Below, in pieces: positions 9,001 through 11,863 of a stretch of DNA of 11,863 bases. The translations under genes were made by a program, and so were the position numbers. Source of the DNA: Bacteroidales bacterium (GTDB lineage Bacteria; Bacteroidota; Bacteroidia; Bacteroidales; WCHB1-69); contig JAIRTU010000208.1 of the NCBI GenBank assembly GCA_031254735.1, forward strand, positions 1 to 11,863, in the 5' to 3' direction. The number at the start of each line of letters is the position of its first letter. Positions within the stretch are counted from its first letter, which is position 1. The notes below the pieces were generated by a model. The model was not told where the DNA came from. It saw only the letters and a program-made list of their open reading frames with translations, and searched no databases.

Positions 9001-9742
9001 CAATCTGCTGATAGACCGCTTGGACGAAAGTGCGAGGATATTGGAAAAGTCTTCCCAAGAAATTGCATGGCGAGATATGGCTCGACAGGTGGCTCACGAA
9101 ATTAAAAATCCTCTAACGCCCATGCGTTTGACCACCCAGCAAATGATGCGGCAACTCTCGTCGAGCGAGTTGATGGACAAGAAAAAACTAAGCCGTTACT
9201 TCTCTATGGTCATCCAACAGACCGACACCCTGACCGACATCGCCAATTCTTTTTCCAATTTTGCAAAAGTAGACCAGCAAAACGGCTTCCCCGAAGATTT
9301 GATACCCATTATCCAAAACACAATATCTTCTTTCGACGAAAACGAAGTGTCTTTCTCGTTGCGAAACTGTACCTCTGACGAAAAGGTGATTTCTTTTGTA
9401 AACAAATCTCAAATTTCGAGGGTCTTCAACAATCTTGTAAAGAACGCTATCCAAGCCAAGAATCCGAAGCGTCCGCTTTCCATTGTGATAGAGATAGAAA
9501 ATTATGGCGATAAGATGTGGCAAATATCACTCATGGACACCGGCATAGGCATTCCCGAAGACATAAAATCGAAAGTGTTTTCGCCCAATTTCACCACCAA
9601 AACATCGGGAACAGGTCTGGGCTTGGCAATGACAAGGCGTATTATCAACAGTTGGGACGGCAATATCTCTTTTGAATCGACCTACGGCGTAGGAACAATC
9701 TTTTACATCACCCTCCCCAAATACGAAGAACACACGGAATAG
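6071..9742 (+). CDS. Large NtrY-like membrane sensor histidine kinase
   Basis: This 1223-residue sensor kinase autophosphorylates on His1009 in the H-box VAHEIKNPLTPMRL, the NtrY-type form. The catalytic domain has the N-box NNLVKNAIQ from Asn1120, G1 box DTGIGIP (1156-1162) and G2 box TSGTGLGLA from Thr1178. About 12 hydrophobic helices are visible, at 11-29, 208-230, 239-259, 279-300, 313-335, 355-375, 391-414, 425-443, 449-467, 705-725, 745-763 and 917-937. They are followed by a HAMP-like linker (about 938-990). With the N-terminus inside, this gives three extracytoplasmic segments (30-207, 468-704, 764-916) and places the kinase domain in the cytosol. The last of these segments looks PAS/Cache-like. 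The start at 6071 is the first ATG after the previous gene and fits the first helix. No receiver domain or response-regulator gene is nearby. The ligand is unknown. Confidence 0.88.
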   Translation: MDNIFTTRRKGYFYLATAVIFIVAASIVNGRARLAISGERKHEQFQSNFLLKEKKMDDMLMKLATSPHINTSLELLDFCEKNKINHEDFVFFIYKDSILTAWSSNEIIPPKHWESIFGQVLHVDNIWTYPKQIVNAKRQCVAFLILDNDPDLNKDNTLINNPFANDTTFSLFDGKPYSHYDIYNNAGDAVFTFSIVKTLKKNAPGVLFEMILWLAAYTLLLFTLICFLLQINYFSRHTNLLFLLIAAILTLSSRVTSVFFNFSSDLFSPLYYSSYYDSLGMLFLNAYFILLGSSIFMQFFTVKDFQDLPQKRKIAVMSALIFLSFLQYIFIYMLVTGTTNDSVVVLKPEMIYQYDLFSIIAIASIVFMLWSAFNITYKCLDEAFSLLPKRKLFIIIVLTELLFALLIFSVLYFGILHKSGSGADFPFLIFLLLIVAIIIFITMQKRWHNMLFHCLIYLILSGMALMATGKTADEREEKYKESMAEMMLSIEDPFVFYSFRELADEMYKDTFLVNLFSRDTFSATEIQHYIIPNYIRQYAENYRISINIGLESLWENDAKKKYRRHNPASLYETSVDENVTFRRIGFGRSEYIIDLSIPAEEGNDVGKIMISFFKIYVDSEQQSELGKTLQKEMSNYSYAGYENNILKMNAGNKDVSYFYNFSDYQLDSLYSGMTFAAGNIAHTAYKHNNMVLLVSTAKKIIWDKMSFIIILFLGQFVFSLLPMALNSVFKPHNIWRPGIQESIQYFVIILITLTVIITAFIFVNLYKVLRINDLDSIQNQASARVNRIINTLVAESGAVFELSNDIVEDISEELESVYELDFLDLNLYNKEGENIENYGKGIYIHTHVNPLVFRNLSSNQTGTCIIDEVFNKEKYRSYYRTIINREGKIIGYTNLFSNPAAQEEMVDFRHTQFITKFMMVCVFIIILIVFLSMLLVRKITLPLLKVAERLSNIKLGEEIKKIEWHRDDEFGQLVKNYNLLIDRLDESARILEKSSQEIAWRDMARQVAHEIKNPLTPMRLTTQQMMRQLSSSELMDKKKLSRYFSMVIQQTDTLTDIANSFSNFAKVDQQNGFPEDLIPIIQNTISSFDENEVSFSLRNCTSDEKVISFVNKSQISRVFNNLVKNAIQAKNPKRPLSIVIEIENYGDKMWQISLMDTGIGIPEDIKSKVFSPNFTTKTSGTGLGLAMTRRIINSWDGNISFESTYGVGTIFYITLPKYEEHTE

Positions 9743-9770
9743 TGGTTAATTGTTAATGGTCAATTGTTAA
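9743..9770 (+). repeat. Heptamer tandem repeat, four units
   Basis: Directly after the kinase stop codon come four 7-base units: TGGTTAA, TTGTTAA, TGGTCAA, TTGTTAA. They are variants of the TGGTTAG/TGGTAAG units found on the minus strand at 1751-1778. The second pair repeats the first with a 14-base period (AATTGTTAATG at 9748 and 9762). It belongs to a 287-base stretch (9743-10029) that carries no gene I can support. Confidence 0.7.
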
Positions 9771-9804
9771 TGTCGCTCGCTCGAAACGGCAAAGCGTAAT
9801 GTTC

Positions 9805-9852
9805 GGCTTAGGCTCTGCCTTAGCCGGATTATCCGGGCAGCCTCCGGCTGCC
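9805..9852 (+). repeat. Cluster of three GC-rich hairpins
   Basis: Three short inverted repeats follow one another, the second overlapping its neighbours. The first is 9805-9825, arms GGCTTAGGC and GCCTTAGCC, one mismatch, loop TCT. The second is 9824-9836, arms CCGGA and TCCGG, loop TTA. The third is 9836-9852, arms GGCAGCC and GGCTGCC, a perfect 7 bp with loop TCC. None is followed by a T-run, so they are not plain terminators for the kinase gene. They may be palindromic intergenic repeats or part of a structured RNA. Confidence 0.6.
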
Positions 9853-9883
9853 GCACAGGATTAACATTCTTCGAGTAAACATT

Positions 9884-9901
9884 GAACTCCTAACGGAGTT
9901 C
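9884..9901 (+). repeat. Hairpin element, copy 1
   Basis: This is a perfect 7-bp stem, GAACTCC and GGAGTTC, around loop TAAC, preceded by ATT. A second copy lies at 9966-9983 with the same stem length and loop size. The two differ by a compensating C-G to G-C pair change and by one loop base. Confidence 0.75.
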
Positions 9902-9965
9902 GGGTAGAGGCGTTGCGTTCTTTTACCCCGAGCCGGGCTTCGCCTTGCAAGGGGGTATCCAAATT

Positions 9966-9983
9966 GAAGTCCTATCGGACTTC
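9966..9983 (+). repeat. Hairpin element, copy 2
   Basis: This is a perfect 7-bp stem, GAAGTCC and GGACTTC, around loop TATC, preceded by ATT as in copy 1. A short T-rich run (TCTTTTG) follows, so it could also act as a weak terminator, possibly for the kinase transcript. Between the copies, 9902-9965 holds the palindrome CCTTGCAAGG (9943-9952) and complementary TACCCC/GGGGTA ends (9924-9957), hinting at further folding. Confidence 0.72.
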
Positions 9984-10029
9984 TCTTTTGTCGGAACGGT
10001 GATTAATATAATGAAAACCAAACCTTTGA

Positions 10030-10044
10030 GGTAGGGTGTTCAAA
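10030..10044 (+). repeat. Left terminal inverted repeat of the IS
   Basis: The sequence GGTAGGGTGTTCAAA is the exact reverse complement of 11616-11630. Identity stops on both sides of these 15 bases, which sets the likely outer end at 10030. Confidence 0.85.
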
Positions 10045-10052
10045 GTCAATAA

Positions 10053-10082
10053 TTGTACAATAGAAATAATTTAGTATCTTTG
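10053..10082 (+). promoter_or_regulatory. Transposase promoter (-33 TTG, -7 TATCTTTG)
   Basis: TTG at 10053-10055 and TATCTTTG at 10075-10082 are separated by 19 bases. This matches the Bacteroidota primary sigma consensus TTG-N19-TAnnTTTG and is the best promoter in the window. Transcription would start near 10088, giving a leader of about 24 bases before the ATG at 10112. Confidence 0.7.
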
Positions 10083-10111
10083 TATCCTAATCATTTGTAT
10101 AATTATCATTT

Positions 10112-10390
10112 ATGAGAACAAAAGAGTCGCAAAAATCAGCAGAAAAACGCGCGGAAAAATTGGAAGAAAATCTAAAAAAAGTCGAAGACAAGCTAGCGCA
10201 AGTCCGAAAAGAACTGCATGCATCGCAACAAAAGAATCGCGATATAGTCAAAAGTCGGGAGTTTTATAAAGCTCAAGTAAAAGCACAAGAACTCAATATC
10301 AAAGGTTTGGAATCAGAACTTCAAAAAAAAACGCCACACAAGAAATTTTTGAACGTGCTGTTGAACGTCATAAATACACAGAAAACGTAA
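10112..10390 (+). CDS. IS ORF1: coiled-coil N-terminal part of the transposase
   Basis: This is a 92-residue, highly charged product. Residues 5-70 are rich in Lys, Glu, Gln and Ala in a heptad-like pattern, a probable coiled coil for multimerisation or DNA contacts. From residue 74 the zero-frame text (TPHKKFLNVLL and on) ends after 19 residues. The -1 frame from the same point reads NATQEIFERAVERHKYTENV and then continues without a stop into ORF2, and it looks more protein-like. I therefore read ORF1 mainly as the first 73 residues of a frameshifted transposase of about 496 residues. The zero-frame short product may also be made, as a possible regulator. Its stop TAA overlaps the ORF2 ATG by one base (TAATG), so coupled re-initiation is the alternative. 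Confidence 0.7.
   Translation: MRTKESQKSAEKRAEKLEENLKKVEDKLAQVRKELHASQQKNRDIVKSREFYKAQVKAQELNIKGLESELQKKTPHKKFLNVLLNVINTQKT
10323..10331 (+). promoter_or_regulatory. A9 slippery run, candidate programmed -1 frameshift site
   Basis: Nine A sit in the zero frame as C-AA AAA AAA A-CG, so the heptamer A-AAA-AAA (10324-10330) has the right phase for tandem -1 slippage. After the slip, reading resumes at 10330 in the ORF2 frame and stays open to 11601. The -1 frame is open from 10270, so the run lies inside the 120-base overlap of the two frames. I could not find a strong downstream hairpin. Confidence 0.6.
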
Positions 10391-11601
10391 TGCAGCTATG
10401 TGTTTCGCTTTCCATGATTTGCGGCATCGGTCTTCGCAGTGTGGTAAAAGTGATAAATTTAATCAATCAGGAATTTCATTTGGGTCTTGAAGAAAGTCCC
10501 AGCTACAATAGTATAAACAATTGGAAGCAAAAAAGCGGCTATTTTATCTATAATAATCCCGAAATAGCGTCCAAAGAGCTTGACTATGGTCTCATTATAG
10601 ATGAAAGTATTCAAATAGGCAGGGAAAAGGCACTCTTTACTTTGGGCGTTTCCGCAAACAAGGTATCCGGTCAGGCATTAAGCATGAACGACATTGAGAT
10701 ATTGGACATGAGCGTATCCCCAAGTTGGAATGGTGAACTTATATCTAAGAATTTGAATGCTACAACAGATCGGCTGCACGCTCGGGCAGCATATGTAGTG
10801 AGTGACAATGCTTGCATTATGAATAAAGGTGTTCGGGACAGTGGTTTAGTGCATTTGCATGATGTGGGACATACTTTAGCGATGTTCTTGGAACGTCAAT
10901 ATAAACACTCGGAAGATTTTGTTTCTTTCACCAAAGCCTTGGCACGAGTGAGGGGAAAAGAGATTATGCGTCCGGCAGCTTATCTGCTTCCACCCAAACA
11001 ACGAAGTATCGCTCGCTTCATGAACCTGACACCTTGTTTGCGTTGGGCAAAGAAAATTCTCAATTGCTATGACAGGCTCACAAGAGAAGAACAACAGACA
11101 TTTAAGTTCCTTAAAAAGCACAAGCCTTTGATAAATGAGCTAAACCAAATTATCAGGGTATTCAATCGTATTTCGGAAAAATTGAAAAAAGACGGTTTAA
11201 GCAGAAAGAATGCAGATGAAAGTATCAAAGAATTACAGCCGTTGCTTACAAGTCCATTTCCGCGTGTAGCAAAAGCGGCTAAAGAATGCTTGGCATATTT
11301 GGGGCAGGAAGTGGGAAAACTCAATAATGAAGATGATGTGTGGCATATTTCTTCCGATATATTGGAGTCTGTTTTTGGCATATACAAACAGGGTAAATCA
11401 CCCGACAAATTGACCGGTGTGACAATTAATGTTTTAACATTACCGCTTTTGACAAAATCTGATCCGGAAACGGGGCGTATTAAAATTGATTTCAAACAGG
11501 CGTTAGAAAGTGTTTTTCTGCGAGATATTCATAAATGGAAAGAGGACAAACTTTCTGATAATCTTACTGTTAAAAGAATGAATGTGTTAAATGCATCATA
11601 A
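10390..11601 (+). CDS. IS ORF2: DDE transposase catalytic part
   Basis: This 403-residue protein looks like a DDE (RNase H-fold) transposase. Candidate catalytic acids are Asp71 in LIIDESIQIG, Asp139 in AYVVSDNACIMNKG, and Glu326 in SSDILESVFGIYK, with Lys333 after it. Between Asp139 and Glu326 lies a long helical, basic insertion, as in several IS families. The motif HLHDVGHTLAMFLE (155-168) just after the second Asp is conserved-looking. The N-terminal 14-50 could be a helix-turn-helix for end binding. The true start is probably not the ATG at 10390: coding-like sequence runs on upstream in the same frame to the A9 run, implying synthesis by -1 frameshifting from ORF1. The ORF is intact, with 14 bases between its stop and the right inverted repeat, so the copy may be active. 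The assignment of the acids is from motif context, not alignment. Confidence 0.8.
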   Translation: MQLCVSLSMICGIGLRSVVKVINLINQEFHLGLEESPSYNSINNWKQKSGYFIYNNPEIASKELDYGLIIDESIQIGREKALFTLGVSANKVSGQALSMNDIEILDMSVSPSWNGELISKNLNATTDRLHARAAYVVSDNACIMNKGVRDSGLVHLHDVGHTLAMFLERQYKHSEDFVSFTKALARVRGKEIMRPAAYLLPPKQRSIARFMNLTPCLRWAKKILNCYDRLTREEQQTFKFLKKHKPLINELNQIIRVFNRISEKLKKDGLSRKNADESIKELQPLLTSPFPRVAKAAKECLAYLGQEVGKLNNEDDVWHISSDILESVFGIYKQGKSPDKLTGVTINVLTLPLLTKSDPETGRIKIDFKQALESVFLRDIHKWKEDKLSDNLTVKRMNVLNAS

Positions 11602-11615
11602 CTGTATTCCATAGG

Positions 11616-11630
11616 TTTGAACACCCTACC
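11616..11630 (-). repeat. Right terminal inverted repeat of the IS
   Basis: TTTGAACACCCTACC is the exact reverse complement of the left end at 10030-10044. The 21-bp array begins at the next base. Confidence 0.85.
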
Positions 11631-11777
11631 CGCTAACCTTAGTGAATCGTTCGCTAACCTTAGTGAGCCGCTCACTAACCTTAGTAAGCCGTCCGCTAAC
11701 ATTAGTGAACCACTCGCTAACATTAGTAAGCCGTCCGCCAATCTCAATAAACGATTCACCAACCTCGTCAAGAGGTC
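11631..11777. repeat. Array of seven 21-bp tandem units
   Basis: Seven directly repeated units of exactly 21 bases start at 11631, 11652, 11673, 11694, 11715, 11736 and 11757. The first five share the core CTAACMTTAGT, itself an inverted repeat (CTAA, two bases, TTAG). Units six and seven are degenerate. Because 21 is a multiple of three, several frames are open on both strands. In the plus frame reading (S/P)LTLV(S/N)R, five of the eight variable sites among units 1-5 are third codon positions. The array abuts the IS on the left and ends 43 bases before the ATG at 11821. It could be the remains of a heptad-repeat ORF or a cluster of protein-binding sites spaced by two helical turns. Confidence 0.85.
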
Positions 11778-11824
11778 TGAATATAAGTAATTTAGTATTA
11801 ATCTTTAAAATTCAAAAGCAATGA
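11633..11824 (+). pseudogene. Possible IS-interrupted small heptad-repeat ORF, 3' part
   Basis: The plus frame through the array reads LTLVNRS LTLVSRS LTLVSRP LTLVNHS LTLVSRP, then diverges, and stops at TGA 11822-11824. That TGA overlaps the ATG of the next gene as ATGA. The frame has no ATG of its own right of the IS; only a GTG at 11642 is available. If the IS is removed without duplication, base 10029 joins 11631. The ATG at 10011 (MKTKPL) then runs in frame into the array, giving 70 codons. This is an inference from frame continuity, which has a one-in-three chance of being accidental. No function can be assigned, and the product may never have been made. Confidence 0.35.
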
Positions 11825-11863
11825 GTACTCGTCATTGGGATTATATCCCGGCAAAGGATTCGG
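11821..11863 (+). CDS. Start of an unidentified protein, cut by window edge
   Basis: Only the first 14 codons are visible: MSTRHWDYIPAKDS. The pattern DYIPAKD near the N-terminus reminds me of a group of uncharacterised Bacteroidota proteins that begin in a similar way, but this is memory and not a search result, and I give no function. The ATG is preceded by an AT-rich leader with AAAAGCA. Its start codon overlaps the stop of the repeat-array reading frame (ATGA). I found no clear TAnnTTTG box between the array and this ATG. Confidence 0.5.
   Translation, partial: MSTRHWDYIPAKDS

Larger units (their letters stand above)
10030..11630 (+). mobile_element. Insertion sequence, about 1.6 kb, DDE transposase in two frames
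   Basis: The element is bounded by perfect 15-bp inverted repeats: GGTAGGGTGTTCAAA at 10030-10044 and its complement at 11616-11630. Inside are a promoter, a coiled-coil ORF and a DDE transposase ORF overlapping it by one base. I see no target-site duplication: the bases outside are TTTGA on the left and CGCTA on the right. The left flank CTTTGA and the inner TCAAAG (10040-10045) are complementary, which may be chance or a target preference. I cannot assign the IS family with confidence. The right end touches the first unit of the 21-bp array. Confidence 0.85.

Noticed and set aside
9771..10010. Short ORF between the kinase gene and the IS
   Set aside because: Frames are short and broken, and the sequence is dominated by hairpins; nothing protein-like is seen.
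11529..11771. Minus-strand ORF with LADGLLR-like heptads
   Set aside because: It exists only because a 21-bp repeat has no stops in several frames. It overlaps the end of the transposase gene and the IS right end, and has no promoter-like box.
11631..11777. CRISPR array
   Set aside because: The 21-base units are directly adjacent with no unique spacers, and no cas-like gene is present.

Overview
The window looks like a chromosomal stretch from a member of the Bacteroidota, most likely Bacteroidales. The evidence is promoter-like boxes of the TAnnTTTG type upstream of several genes, start codons without Shine-Dalgarno sequences, a small XRE-like regulator of a type common in that phylum, and the usual family look of the housekeeping proteins. 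The species cannot be named from the sequence.

Layout. Positions 1-1686 (+) hold the 3' part of a LolD-like ABC ATPase and an LptF/LptG-type permease, spaced as one operon, both for envelope lipid or lipoprotein traffic. Positions 1793-3958 (-) read ddl, aroK, then a small lipoprotein gene. This looks like one transcription unit with a good -7 box before ddl. A bidirectional terminator near 4032-4067 separates it from a short XRE-type regulator gene (4150-4467, -). Divergent from that regulator is a UDP-HexNAc 6-dehydrogenase gene (4722-5999, +) with its own -7 box. Then comes a 1223-residue, 12-helix, NtrY-like sensor histidine kinase (6071-9742, +) with three predicted extracytoplasmic parts and no response regulator in view.

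The accessory part starts at the kinase stop codon. It holds a heptamer repeat, a cluster of short hairpins (two of them related by a compensatory base change), and a 1.6-kb insertion sequence with perfect 15-bp inverted ends (10030-11630). The IS carries a coiled-coil ORF and a DDE transposase ORF. An A9 run in the overlap fits a programmed -1 frameshift joining the two into a product of about 496 residues. Right beside the IS lies an array of seven 21-bp units (11631-11777). The array then runs up to the start of a gene cut off by the window edge (11821). Conceptually removing the IS joins an upstream ATG in frame to the array. This gives a 70-codon heptad-repeat ORF whose TGA overlaps the next ATG.

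The most interesting parts are this array with its interrupted small ORF, the frameshift signal, and the covarying hairpin pair. The rest is ordinary core genome: envelope assembly, peptidoglycan precursor synthesis, the shikimate pathway, surface-sugar precursor synthesis and signalling.
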